From Aphelocoma coerulescens (lineage: Eukaryota; Chordata; Aves; Passeriformes; Corvidae), in the NCBI RefSeq assembly GCF_041296385.1, contig NW_027183770.1, forward strand, positions 1-64,000: a stretch of 64,000 bases of DNA, written 5' to 3'. The notes under the pieces were generated by a model. It saw only the letters and a list, made by a program, of their open reading frames with translations, made no database searches and was not told where the DNA came from. Position 1 is the stretch's first letter. Every line of letters starts with the position of its first letter. Position numbers and translations under genes: made by a program. This document shows, piece by piece, positions 29,554 to 39,214 of this stretch.

Positions 29554-31490
29554 TTTCCCTGCTGTTGACCTGGGGAAACAGTCTTTGGAGAGTTTTTATC
29601 AGCAGTTATAATGGCTCTGCAATTGCGAGCTACATGTCCCTTTTTCTGACAACGATAGCATATAAGGTTACCACGCGATTGAGTTTCTCCTGTACCCATA
29701 GCATTCTCCACAACTTCCCCAACCATCCCCACTTTTTTTAAAAGGGGAGCAGCTGTGTTCAGCTGCACCTTCTTTGTACAGACTTCGAGGATGGATTCAA
29801 CAGTAGGAGGAGGATGAAGAGGGAGAGTGAGGATGACTTGTTTGCAAGCATCATTGGTATTCACTTGGAGAAGTTCGAGTAGGAGCGCTTGTCGGAGGTC
29901 AGGATTAGGGACCTGAGAAGAGACAGCTTCGCACAAACGGTTATAAAAGTGAATAATATTTTCATGTGGCAATTGCTTGATGGTGGTATAATGAGAGTTA
30001 GGAGTTTGAGATGGTAATAATGTTAAGGCCTTTTCAGCAGCACGTGTGATTTCAGTAAGAACTGGACGAGGGATAAGCATTGCTTGTTTTTGAGGATTTG
30101 CCATATTATTGTCACCAGATAAAAGGTCTAATGTGATATAATTATTCTCAAGGTCCAGGTAATTATCTGGAGTTTGCCACAAAATTTTTAGTAAATCAGA
30201 TAAAATTATTTTCCATTGCTTTTTCCACATCATAAAATCACCAGGCGTGAGAAGAGTTTGCATCAATGTAAGTAAGTCATGAGGTACTAGTAAGTGAGTT
30301 GCAAAAGTAGCACTTAAAAGGCTCTTAAAATAATTACTATGCATTCCAAACTCCTTAATGGCCTTGCACAAATCCTTAATATTAGAGTAAGGTAAGGGTT
30401 TCCAGTCAGGGTTTGCTACATTGCTAGTAGGAGAGAGTGTAGTAGAAGCAGTTGGAGTTACTTCCTGGTAGCCATGGGTTCCCGGATTTAAAGAGGTATT
30501 TACAGGATTGTGGGAACCAGGGACGGGACAAGAGGAAGCAGGGGCGGGGAGTGGAGGCGCAGGGGCGGGGAGTGGAGGCGCGGACACGGCCGGAGGAGGG
30601 GAGGGGTTGGGGGCGGGGTTGTGGGAGGCAGGGGCGGTACTTGAGCCATGGGCGGGCACAGAGGGAGGGGTGAAACACGACGCTGTGGGGGCGCGGTTAG
30701 GGGCGGGGTCAGATTGTGACGCGGGAGTGGGAGGGGATGGGGACAAGAAGGGGTTTGTGGGGTGGGGGAGAAAGGGATTGTGGGAGGTGTAGTTTGGAGA
30801 GGAAGGAACATCGCGGCCGCCATTATTGGAGACGAACAAACTCGAAGAAAAGGGGTTGGGGGGAGGGGTTTTTCCCCGGGCTGCGAGCACATGGCAATGG
30901 CTCTCCCTGGGAACAAAGAGATCAGGGGAGAAGGGGTTTTTTCGCGCGCTTGAAACATGAGGGCTAGAAACTGGGGACAAGGGAGTGGAGAAAAGGGGTT
31001 GGGAAGGTCCTGGGACGGGCTCCGGATTCCCGTCCGAGGCAGGATGCTGAGGAAACACGGGTGAGCCAGGAGGACGATAGCTCTCCTGTGCTAAAAAGCA
31101 GTCTGCTCGAGCTGTGTTTACCAGCGTAGGGGAAGAGGGGTCCGGGACAAAGGGGTTGGAAGAGGGTATAAGGGAATTAACAGGGGTATTTTGCAGAGGC
31201 TTTTCATGTACTGCCTTTTTCTCAGGCAAAGTATAACTTAGTAACAGGAGAGGAAAGAATTTTGAAACTGTTTCATCTCCTGCACGCCTAAGAGAGGAAA
31301 GTTTTCTGCCCACCTTATCCCAAAATTCAGGAGACCTTATGTCTTCGGAGGTAAGATTAGGAAAGTACTGAAAAAGCCATCCTACAAAAGATTGAACTAG
31401 ATTTTTAGGGTATTTATGCCCAGTTAAGGAAAGGTAGCTTTGAACTTGGTGGTATATTTCTCTATGGTGTGCAGAAACTTCAGATCCCAT
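29532..31490 (-). CDS. gag: Provirus Gag polyprotein, 652 residues
   Basis: Starts MGSEVSAHH, so glycine 2 is available for myristoylation and membrane targeting. Order: matrix (about 1-95), a long Pro/Ser-rich linker (about 100-350), capsid (about 350-590, with a major-homology-like region near 490-560), and nucleocapsid with one CCHC zinc knuckle (CYRCQKKGHVARNC, 611-624), where betaretroviruses usually have two. The linker holds five NPF tripeptides (112, 185, 212, 238, 246), a motif that binds EH-domain proteins of endocytosis in cellular contexts. No PPPY or PTAP late-domain motif is evident. Gag assembles the particle and packages RNA. Its last 27 bases overlap pro-pol through the frameshift site. 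Uninterrupted. Confidence 0.93.
   Translation of the reverse strand: MGSEVSAHHREIYHQVQSYLSLTGHKYPKNLVQSFVGWLFQYFPNLTSEDIRSPEFWDKVGRKLSSLRRAGDETVSKFFPLLLLSYTLPEKKAVHEKPLQNTPVNSLIPSSNPFVPDPSSPTLVNTARADCFLAQESYRPPGSPVFPQHPASDGNPEPVPGPSQPLFSTPLSPVSSPHVSSARKNPFSPDLFVPRESHCHVLAARGKTPPPNPFSSSLFVSNNGGRDVPSSPNYTSHNPFLPHPTNPFLSPSPPTPASQSDPAPNRAPTASCFTPPSVPAHGSSTAPASHNPAPNPSPPPAVSAPPLPAPAPPLPAPASSCPVPGSHNPVNTSLNPGTHGYQEVTPTASTTLSPTSNVANPDWKPLPYSNIKDLCKAIKEFGMHSNYFKSLLSATFATHLLVPHDLLTLMQTLLTPGDFMMWKKQWKIILSDLLKILWQTPDNYLDLENNYITLDLLSGDNNMANPQKQAMLIPRPVLTEITRAAEKALTLLPSQTPNSHYTTIKQLPHENIIHFYNRLCEAVSSQVPNPDLRQALLLELLQVNTNDACKQVILTLPLHPPPTVESILEVCTKKVQLNTAAPLLKKVGMVGEVVENAMGTGETQSRGNLICYRCQKKGHVARNCRAIITADKNSPKTVSPGQQQGNQQLDAS
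29553..29559 (-). promoter_or_regulatory. Gag/pro-pol -1 ribosomal frameshift site GGGAAAC
   Basis: On the minus strand the gag codons are cag-GGA-AAC, giving the heptamer G GGA AAC in the correct register (X XXY YYZ) 18 bases before the gag stop. Slipping back one base enters the pro-pol frame exactly. This heptamer is a known gag-pro slip site in betaretroviruses. A downstream pseudoknot is expected but was not folded. Confidence 0.88.
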
Positions 31491-31860
31491 TATGAAAGCA
31501 ACACCACAAACCTCAACCCAACTCGCCCAAAGGAGAAAAAAAAGAGAAAGTTTGAACCGGCACCAGCTTAAGACAGGAGCCCCTAAACCAGCAGGGAAAT
31601 ACTCACCAGAAATCTGGATTTTACCACAGGAAAGCAGGTCCGGAGAAAGAAAACATGCGAGAAGGGTCTTCTGCTTTCAAGCCGTTCCCTCGCCACGTGG
31701 TGTGGGGGAGGTACAGGCTGAGCCTCTGGGCTCACTGTTACGCAAAAAGTAACAGCTCGCTACACAGAGCTGGCACAGCACGACGTGCAGAGCTAACTCC
31801 AGCAGACACACAGCTGCCGGGACACCCTGAAAGTCTCTCAGAACCGGAGTTCAGAGATAG
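31491..31860 (-). other. Provirus 5' leader
   Basis: Untranslated region between the primer site and the gag start. It should carry the packaging signal, and contains GTGAGTATTTCC (near 31600), a possible splice donor. No coding sequence. Confidence 0.6.
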
Positions 31861-31874
31861 CACGTTGGGCGCCA
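31861..31874 (-). other. Primer-binding site, lysine tRNA type
   Basis: Two bases inside the 5' LTR the minus strand reads TGGCGCCCAACGTG. This matches the first 14 bases of the classical tRNA-Lys(1,2) primer site used by betaretroviruses; the remaining four bases do not match. It places the element with ERVK-type lineages. Confidence 0.88.
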
Positions 31875-31876
31875 AA

Positions 31877-32344
31877 TGTGGATGGTATCTTTTCAGCTTT
31901 ATACCGGCTAGCGCTTGTATTTCAATGCCTTAGAAAGCCTCGAGCAGCCCAGAGAGGCAGCACAGGCGATCTAGCACCTTAATAGCTCTAAAATCGGTAC
32001 CTGTATCAGCTGCAGAGCAAATACCATCAGCAGAAGCAAAGAGGGAGAAATATAGCTCCCTGCCCGCTCAATTCCCTGCAGTTAGAAGCCTTAAGAAAGA
32101 GAGAGACAACCACAGATGTTCACAGGAAGATAGCTGAGCTGAGAGAGGGCGGAGCCTCCCCTCGACTATCCTTTATTCGGAGAAGAGGGAAGGGGAGGAC
32201 CTGGGGTGAGTGGCCAATCAGACACTGCTGAAGAGTTTGAGTTACATTTGGTTTTGCCCGCGCTTCGAACAAAGGAGCTCGGAGCACGTGGCCGGAGCAC
32301 GTGTCTTTGGGAGGGGGAGGGGAAGTTCAGAACAGGCAGCAACA
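31877..32344 (-). mobile_element. 5' LTR of the provirus
   Basis: 468 bp, identical by eye to 25370-25837. It serves as promoter; the doubled CACGTG E-boxes and the inverted CCAAT box lie upstream of an AATAAAGG element that may serve as TATA-like or polyadenylation signal. Confidence 0.95.
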
Positions 32345-32350
32345 GCCATC
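32345..32350. repeat. Target site duplication, right copy (GCCATC)
   Basis: Partner of 25364-25369. Segment B homology to A resumes here with CTCCAGGGACAGC. Confidence 0.95.
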
Positions 32351-34153
32351 CTCCAGGGACAGCTGCAAACAGGGAGCATTTGGTTGCCACAAAGAGCCAA
32401 GCCATGGCTGCAGGGAGCTGCTCCGGCTGTGGCCTGCACTGTTGTGTGCTGTGCTCTGGGGCTGCTGCTCCCCACAGAGGGGACTGCACTGGGGTGCCAG
32501 AGGAGACAGAGAAGCTCCAGCTTAAGCCTAACTGGGCTGGGTGGCTGGGCTGGGAAGGGTGGCGAGGGTCAAGGGCATTCACAGAGCTCATCCTGCTTTG
32601 TGAAGAATGAGGAAAAGGAAGTGGGAAGCCAGCAGTGAGCAGAGCTGAGGCCTGGAGAGCAGCTCTGAATGACCCCCAAATCTCACCAGACCTTTGAGAC
32701 ATTGCTGTTCTTCAGCCAGTGACAACACGAGTCCCTAAACCTGGGGCTCATTCTTCCTCATGGCCAGGGCCATCAAGGAAGGCTACAGTGCAATGGGGAC
32801 TGCGGTGAGCTGGGAACTCACTGGGGGAAAGAGGGAGCACTTGTGGAGCAAAAGGCAGGTGGGGGAGAGAACTGTTCAGAGAAGGGCTGGGCTTCAGCTT
32901 GAGCAAGCTGAAAAATGGCATTGGGGGTCATCCCAGACTGATTTCATTTCAGAAGTTACTGAACAAGTTTGTTATTGGGGGGGTGTCATATTTTCCCCCG
33001 GAGTTGCACACTCTGCAAACTTGAGCTGCACTGCCGAGCTACTCAAGCACGTCTCTGCTGCAGGTCACGGCGTTTCTTCTTTGGCTTCTCGTGGCCCCGG
33101 GGCTGAGCCGCAGCAGAGCCTTGGTGGAGCCCAGAGCAGCCTCAGCATCCACAGAGCCCGGCTGCAAGGAGAGAAAGCAGAAAGCACCCGTCAGCTGAAG
33201 GCTCCCGTCCCCCTTGTCCCAGCCGCCCGCGGTGCCCAGGCCGTGCTGGCCGCGCTCAGGGCGCTGCCCAAAGCTGCCCAGCATTGCTGCCTCTGGCAGG
33301 AGAGCAGGAGGGCAGGACACGTGCCCAGCCTGCAGCCGGCCGTGGCACAGCCACCTCCTCAGCAGCTGCCCAGAGCAGGATGCCGCTGTGCTCGCTGCCG
33401 TCTCCCAAAAGCCCTTATCCCAGCCGTGCCAAGAGGACGGGCACCCACCTCACGCCTCCCGCCGCCAGAAGAAAAGCTGCTCCCAAACGGTGTCCTCAGC
33501 CCTTCTCCAAGGGCATGTCCCATCCATGCCACAGCTGCTCCCAAGCACTTTGCCATCCGGACCAGACAGCACCTAGAATGCTTCCTTTGGAAAAACAAAC
33601 CATAAATCAATGAAAAGAGATTACAGACAAAAAGGGAAAACAAGGAAAAAGGTAAAAAATCTTCTCCCTGCTGGGCCTTGAGGAAGGTCCAAGCCTGCCA
33701 TGCGAGGGAAAACCCCACCCACGGGCCAGGGCAGCCCACGCTTTCTGCCTTCCCCCTGCACTGCCCCCAAAAGTCATGCTGAGCCCAAAGCAAACAAGGG
33801 CACTGGAGCAGCCCAAGCCCTTCCTTGCCTGCAGAGCAAAGCAGCCCATGCACAGCTTCTGGTGTCCAACCTCTGCTCCCACCATGGGGCTTTGTTTGTG
33901 TCGGGCTGGCTGCCCCAGCCCCAGCCCCAGCGCGGGCCACGGTGGGTGCTGGGGGCTGTTGGCAGGGCCAGGAGCAGACTCCCAGTTCAAAACCAGTCCA
34001 GCCCATCCCCCCAGCCCTGCCAAAAAGCAGCTTGGCAGCCGACTGAAGAATTGGTTGCATCCGCCCCAGCAAAGGGGGAAACCTTTGCTTCCCGGCCAGG
34101 CTGTGCAATGCACAAATCTGGGAGCATCCCCCTGCGTGTGGACTCATCTGCAA
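32351..34153. other. Non-coding part of segment B, 3' flank of the PIM gene
   Basis: 32351-33423 matches 885-1958 of copy A. 33424-34153 has no counterpart in A but matches 50700-51000 in inverted orientation. No exon can be assigned. The plus-strand open frame at 32760-33605 has no recognisable domain. Confidence 0.5.
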
Positions 34154-34360
34154 ATTCGCTGTGGAGCCTGGCTTTGGAGAAGGTGCCACAATTGAAGTCC
34201 ATCATCTTCAGCTTGCCAGGTGGAGGAAGAGCTTGTCATCCTTGATGTCACCCTCCATGTCTCCAGCAGCAGCAGCCGCACCTGCCACAGCTTCTCCAGG
34301 GGCTCCTTCTTCCCTGGGGCTGGAGCAGGCTGTCAGTGCTCTGCCCAGGGCCCCGGCTGT
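34154..34360 (-). pseudogene. Decayed PIM kinase exon 3 downstream of PIM copy B
   Basis: The minus strand still reads DIKDDKLFLHLA and, in another frame, LKMMDFNCGTFSKARLHSEFA. These correspond to the [13 protein letters not shown] and [12 protein letters not shown] parts of the intact gene. HRD is gone, frames are broken, and the donor is AT instead of GT. A sister remnant lies on the plus strand at 50483-50694. Confidence 0.7.
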
Positions 34361-34587
34361 CGCTGAAGCAGAACAAGCAAAAGCAGCTGGCATGGGGGCC
34401 ACCAGTGCTGGGAAGAGCAGCTCAGCTCCAGCAGCAGGGCTGCGCGTGCCCAGCTGAGGAGCCCTGCGCAGCGATTCAGGCAGGACAAAATCTCTGCCTT
34501 TCTTTGCTGCTTCCTGCCAAGGCGCGTGTGCAGCTGGAACTTACCGGCTCCCTGGGTCAAAGCGTGCACGTGGCTCTCTCCCTTCTC

Positions 34588-37088
34588 CTATGGCATGTGA
34601 ATATCCTGCATCCAAGGATCACAGGACAGGTCTTCTAATGAGGGCCTTTCCGAGGAGAGCACGGTTAAACACCGTCGGATGAGATCCTGGCACTCTGCGG
34701 AGAGAAAGCAGAAAGCGCCAGTCAGTTGCAGAAGGCTCCTGTCCGCTTTGCCCCACTCTTGCCATGGCCAGGCCGTGCTGCGTGTGCTCAGGGCTGTGCC
34801 TAAACTTTGCCATCAATTCTTTCTTTTGGAGAGCAGGAGAGCAGGACATTGCCACCTGCTCAGCAGCTGCCAGTGCGGGATGCTCCTGAGCCCGCTGTTG
34901 TCTCCCAGCACTGCTATTCCCCCCGTGCTGCAGAGACGAGGATCCACCTGGAGAGAGCCGTCGTGGGAGCGAGAGCCGGCCCCAGGTGCTGTGCCAGCCC
35001 CTCCTGAAAGGGTGCTCCCCGCAGACCATCTGGTGCAGCACGATGCCCAGGGACCAGACGGTCGCTGCCTCGCCGTGGTACCAGCCTAACAGGGTCCATT
35101 CCGGGGGGCTGTAGGACGGTGTTCCTATGGAATAGAGGTGGAGTTCTTCAGGGGGACGCTGCCTGCTCCCAGAGCCTCGCCCCAGCATCCCTGGGCATGC
35201 GGGGGCCGCAGCAGCGGCACGCGGCGTGACCCGCTGCCCTCTTGCCAGCACCTGGGACTTGCGTACAAACTGGGGGTTGGAAAAGAAGCCGCTGGTGTCG
35301 CAAGAGGGCAGCGGAAGCCCTGGCAAGGCCCGAGCATTCCATGCAAAGGAAAAACCCACTTGGTGCTGGGGAAAAACCACGCTTTCATCCTCCCTGCCTG
35401 CACTGCCCCAGAAACCATTCTTAAGCCAAGGCAAGCACGGGCAGCAGAGCAGTCCGAGCCCTGTCTCGCCTGCACACCAAACGGGCTGGAGCACAGGTTC
35501 TGGGCCCCCCTCTCTGCTACTCCCACCCACGGGTGTTTCTGTGACGCTGGCTGCCCCAGCCCCAGCGCCAGTCCTGGGCAGAGTGGCTGGCGAAGGCTGC
35601 CAGCAAGGCTGGAAAATAGCCCTTCAGCCAGCGCCGCTCAAAAGCAGCTCAGCTGAAGACTCCGGCTGCCATGACTGGCAGCAAAAGGGAGAATCCCCCC
35701 TGCCACAGCTGGCTTTGGGCTGTGAGATGTTGGGCCGTGAGATGTTGGGCTGTGAGATGCCGCTACCAGGAGCCTCCCCCTGCGTGGGCTCACCTGCAAA
35801 GCTGGTGTAGGCTGCGGCTTGCAGGTAGGTGCCACAGCCAAAGTCGATGAGTTTGGCCTGCCCGGTTGCCAGGTCAACCAGGATGTTCTCCGGTTTGATG
35901 TCCCGGTGCAGGACCCCGCAGCTGGTGCAGTGCCGCACGGCCTCCAGCACCTGGCGGAACAGGTGCCGCGCCACCTCCTCGCACAGGAAGCCCCGTGCCC
36001 AAATGAAGTGAAGGAGGTCCTGAGACCGCTCCGGGCGCTCCAGCACCATCACCACGTTGTTGGGGAGCTCCAGCCACTCGTGGAGCTGGACGATGCCAGG
36101 GAAGCCAGCGGACACCTTGTCCAGCAGCACGATCTCCAGTGGTGCTCGGGTGCCGTCGGGCTGTGGGAGGAGCACGGTGCTGTCAGCGGAGCTGATGCCG
36201 TGCCGGGGCTCGGGAAGCCCTCAGCCAGCCGGGGACGCTCTGCGCGCTCCGCTGGCCCCACGGCCGCTCTCCCTCGAAGTGTTCTGGCGGCTTCCACCCT
36301 GCCGGGCCTCGGCTCATCCCCGCCCGTCGCGCCCCGGCTTCTCCCGCTGCCCCTCGCTCACTCACCAGCTCGCCCCAATGGCCAATGCGGTTCCGCGGCA
36401 CCCGTTTGATGGCCACCTGCAAGGCAAGGGGAGCAGCGGGCTGAGCTCGCCGCCCGCCGTGCCCAGCCCCATGCTCCTTCTCCTCCTCCTTTGCCCCCCG
36501 CCTCCTGCGCCCGCCGCCGGCCCCGCCACTCACCGGGGCGCCGTCCGAGAGCCGCGTGGCCGCGAAGACGCTGCCGAAGCCGCCGCGCCCCAGCAGCGAA
36601 CCCAGCCGGTAGCGCTCCTTCAGGCCCTGCTGCGCCTTCCGTGCCCGCGAGACGCGGCCGTCAGCGCTCGGCCCGGGGCCAGGAACGGCCCCCGAGCGCC
36701 GCTCAACCGCCCCGGGCCGGCCATCCCCACATGGGGGCTCTTTTGGAGGGGCCACCGGCGGCTCGGGGCCGGCGGCCGCGCTCAAGAGCGGCGGAGCTCG
36801 GAGCGGGGAAGACGCTGCGGAGGCGGCGGGAGCGGCCGCGCCGCCTGTGTCCCCGGCGGGCCCCGGGAGGAGCCGAGGCCGGGACCGGGGCCGGGGCCGG
36901 GGCCGGGGTAGGGGTCGGGCCAGCCGGAGCCAGGAGCTGGCGATGCTGCCCAGGAGCCAGGCACTGATGCCCGCCCAGCAGCGCCACAGCCAGGACGGCG
37001 AGAGCCGGGCGGAGGCGGGACCGCGGCGGGACGCCCGGGGGCGGGGAGGGGGCAGCCCCGCCCGGGGCCGGGGGCGGGCCGGGGGCAT
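34588..37088 (-). CDS. PIM-1-like serine/threonine kinase, copy B, complete, 5 exons, 418 residues
   Basis: Exons on the minus strand: 37088-36534, 36416-36366, 36160-35794, 35124-34948, 34694-34588; total 1257 bp, all GT-AG, phases consistent. Exons of 51, 367 and 177 bp follow the usual PIM gene plan. Kinase parts: P-loop GRGGFG at 167-172, VAIK lysine K189, the PIM-type hinge ERPE at 243-246, HRD at 287-289, DFG at 308-310, SPPEW, and the end [12 protein letters not shown] kinases are constitutively active cytoplasmic or nuclear kinases promoting survival and growth. Unlike classical PIM1, which begins close to the kinase, this one has about 155 extra N-terminal residues from [10 protein letters not shown], rich in Pro and Arg with a hydrophobic Trp-rich segment (about 32-52). 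The ATG at 37088 was chosen because the frame further upstream runs through the CAG repeat and lacks a better start. An upstream in-frame start is possible. Confidence 0.85.
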
Positions 37089-37234
37089 GGCCCGGCCGGG
37101 CCTGGGGAGAGGGAGGCCGCGGGAGGGGGGGTTGGGGAACGAAAGGGAGAGCGGGAGAGGGTGCGAGACACTGGGAGAGGGAGAGGAGGAGCAGGAGAAG
37201 GGACGCAGAGGGTTCGTGGACTCGCTGCTTTTGT

Positions 37235-37282
37235 GCTGCTGCCGCTGCTGCCGCTGCTGCTGCTGCTGCCGCTGCTGCCGCT
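37235..37282. repeat. CTG/CCG triplet repeat 5' of PIM copy B
   Basis: Sixteen triplets against thirteen in copy A (4425-4463). The added triplets include consecutive CTG (CTGCTGCTGCTG). It probably lies in the 5' untranslated region. Confidence 0.85.
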
Positions 37283-37583
37283 GAAGCGCTGGGAGCGTTT
37301 GTCCGCGTGTCCGTGTGTCCGGTGCCCGTGTGTCCGTTCTCCCCCGCGCGCCCCACGGCCGAGCCCCGCGCGCCCCGGGGCAGCACGGGCCGCTCCGCTC
37401 CGGGGCCGAGGCGGAGTCCCGGAGCATCTCTTCCTCCCGCAGCCACACCAAACCCGCTCGGCCATTGGGAGCAGTTTTGCACACGTTTCCCTTTGAAGGG
37501 CTCCTCTCTACCCCCATTTCCAAGGAGTCTCCCTGGGGTTTTGGCACCTGCAGCGACAGGGCAGCGATTGGGCTTCAAAGTGC

Positions 37584-37798
37584 AAGAAAGACATGGAGGG
37601 GCTGGAGCACGTCCAGAGATGGGAATGGAGCTGGGGAAGGCTCTGGAGGACTTCTGAGGGGCAGCTGAGGGATCTGAGGGGGCTGAGCCTGGAGGAAAGG
37701 AGGCTCAGGGGGGACCTGGCTCTCTCCAAGTCCCTGACAGGAGGGGGCAGCCAGGAGGGGTGGGGCTCTGCTGCCAAGGGAAAGCACGAGAGGAAATG
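37584..37798 (+). mobile_element. CR1-like LINE 3' fragment (copy B)
   Basis: Same fragment as 4765-4980, carried along in the segmental duplication. Confidence 0.6.
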
Positions 37799-38883
37799 GG
37801 CTCGGGGGAACTCTTGGGGTGGATGATGGGGAAATTCTCATCCTCCGTGTCTCGACAAAGGGGGAGGGGGGCAGGGGTGGGGCACGACCTAGGGACACGG
37901 GGGTGGTGACGCTGGGCTGGGGACACGGGAAAGGGCACGGGAAGCCAAAGCCCCGCTGAGCGCTGGCGCTGGGCTGGCACGGGGTGAGCCGGCAGCAGGG
38001 CCCCGCAGCCCTGAGGGACTCGCCTTGACGGCTGGGGAGTATTGATCCCGGTCTCTAAAAAATGAGACTCAATAAAATATCATTAAAAGGTGCCTCCTTC
38101 TCCTTCTCCTTCTCCTCCTCTCCCATCCTTTCTCCTGCTCCCCCCGGGCCCAGCGCCCACCCTTGGCCCCCCGTTTTCCCAGCGCGGTCGCATCCCGCGG
38201 GAGGAGCCGGGATGGAGCCGGGATGGAGCCGGGAGAGGTCGGGCTGGGGCAGGGCTGGGCTCTGGGCCCGGCCTGGGCGCCCCCCACGCGCCCCCTCCTC
38301 AAATTCCCCTGGCGGGGGGCGCTGGGAGCGAGGGGGGGCGCAGGCGGGGTCCGGGTGGGGAGCGCTGAGCGCTGCGGGTCTGCCTGGCAACTGGTGAGTC
38401 ACCAGCGCCGCGCGCTCTGATTGGCTGAAGGTTGTTCAACGCCTTCTCTGATTATCTGATACTCGCGGGGGATTTTGGTTGGTCGTTGGGGGCTGTGGGG
38501 CGGCTTAGGGGGGGGTCTCTGCGCCTTTGGGGTTCGCTGGGTGCCGATTTGGGGTTCAGGTGCCTCCCAAGGGCCCCCCGGGGGGGGGGTGACACAGGGG
38601 TGACACACGGGGGTCCCCATTCTCGATCCATCCTGGGGCCGGTTCTGCCCCCTCCACTCTCGGTCCCCCCGCGGGATCCCCCAAAGTCCCTTCCCACTGT
38701 TTCCCAATAAACGGGACCGGGGCGAACTGGGAAGCCTTCCTGGAAACACTGGGAGCAGCCGGGCAGGGGCAGAGTGACAGCGGGGCTGGGGGGGACACAC
38801 GACCCCCAAAATCAGCGCGGGGATGGAGCGGGGGGTCCTGGCTGGGCCCGAGGCCACGGGGAGGGGCTGCGGCCACCGGCGGC
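37799..38883. other. GC-rich intergenic stretch (copy B counterpart of 4981-6061)
   Basis: No exon. Differs from copy A by a 6-bp gain in the CTCCTT tract near 38100 and by poly-G length. Confidence 0.5.
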
Positions 38884-39070
38884 TCAGGAGCTCTGTGGGC
38901 AGAGCAAAGGGGGTGACACCGGGCTGGGGGGCCCCGGGGGAGCACAGAGCTCCAGGAGAGGGGGGACGCGACCCCCGGGCCCCTCCCATCACCTGCTTGT
39001 GCAGGTAGAAGCCGAGCCCCAGCGCCAGGAAGACGAAGGCCAACACGAAGCCCCCGATCCCCGTCAGCAT
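38884..39070 (-). pseudogene. MHC class II beta chain, last two exons only (copy B)
   Basis: Exon 39070-38993 encodes the transmembrane piece MLTGIGGFVLAFVF...FYLHKQ. The final exon 38892-38884 encodes SS and a stop. Two amino-acid changes separate it from copy A (G to A in the helix, R to H in the basic end). Upstream exons are missing, replaced by LTR-like sequence from 39215. No surface protein can be made from this piece alone. Confidence 0.7.
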
Positions 39071-39214
39071 CTTGGGGGGTGGGGGGGCAGCCTTGGGGGG
39101 GGAGGGGAACACAGATACAGGAAACGGCGGTGGCTGTCGGGAAGGGACCGGAAAGGACTGGGACAGAATGGGATGAACTGGGAGAGAATGGGACACCAGG
39201 ATACACTGGGACCA

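Larger units (their letters stand above)
25370..32344 (-). mobile_element. Complete env-less betaretrovirus-like endogenous provirus (6975 bp)
   Basis: On the minus strand the order is 5' LTR (32344-31877), primer site, leader, gag, pro-pol in the -1 frame, polypurine tract, 3' LTR (25837-25370). The two 468-bp LTRs show no difference that I can find by eye, and gag and pro-pol are uninterrupted, so the insertion is recent. Only 251 bp lie between the pol stop and the 3' LTR, which leaves no room for env. The element would depend on retrotransposition within the cell or on an envelope from elsewhere. It sits in copy B only, so it integrated after the A/B duplication. Confidence 0.95.

Noticed and set aside
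29592..29598. TAAAAAC as an alternative frameshift heptamer in gag
   Set aside because: The first three bases are not identical, so it does not fit X XXY YYZ. GGGAAAC at 29559-29553 fits exactly.
26254..31752. Plus-strand open frames opposite the provirus genes
   Set aside because: They are shadows of gag and pol on the other strand, short, and carry no domain.
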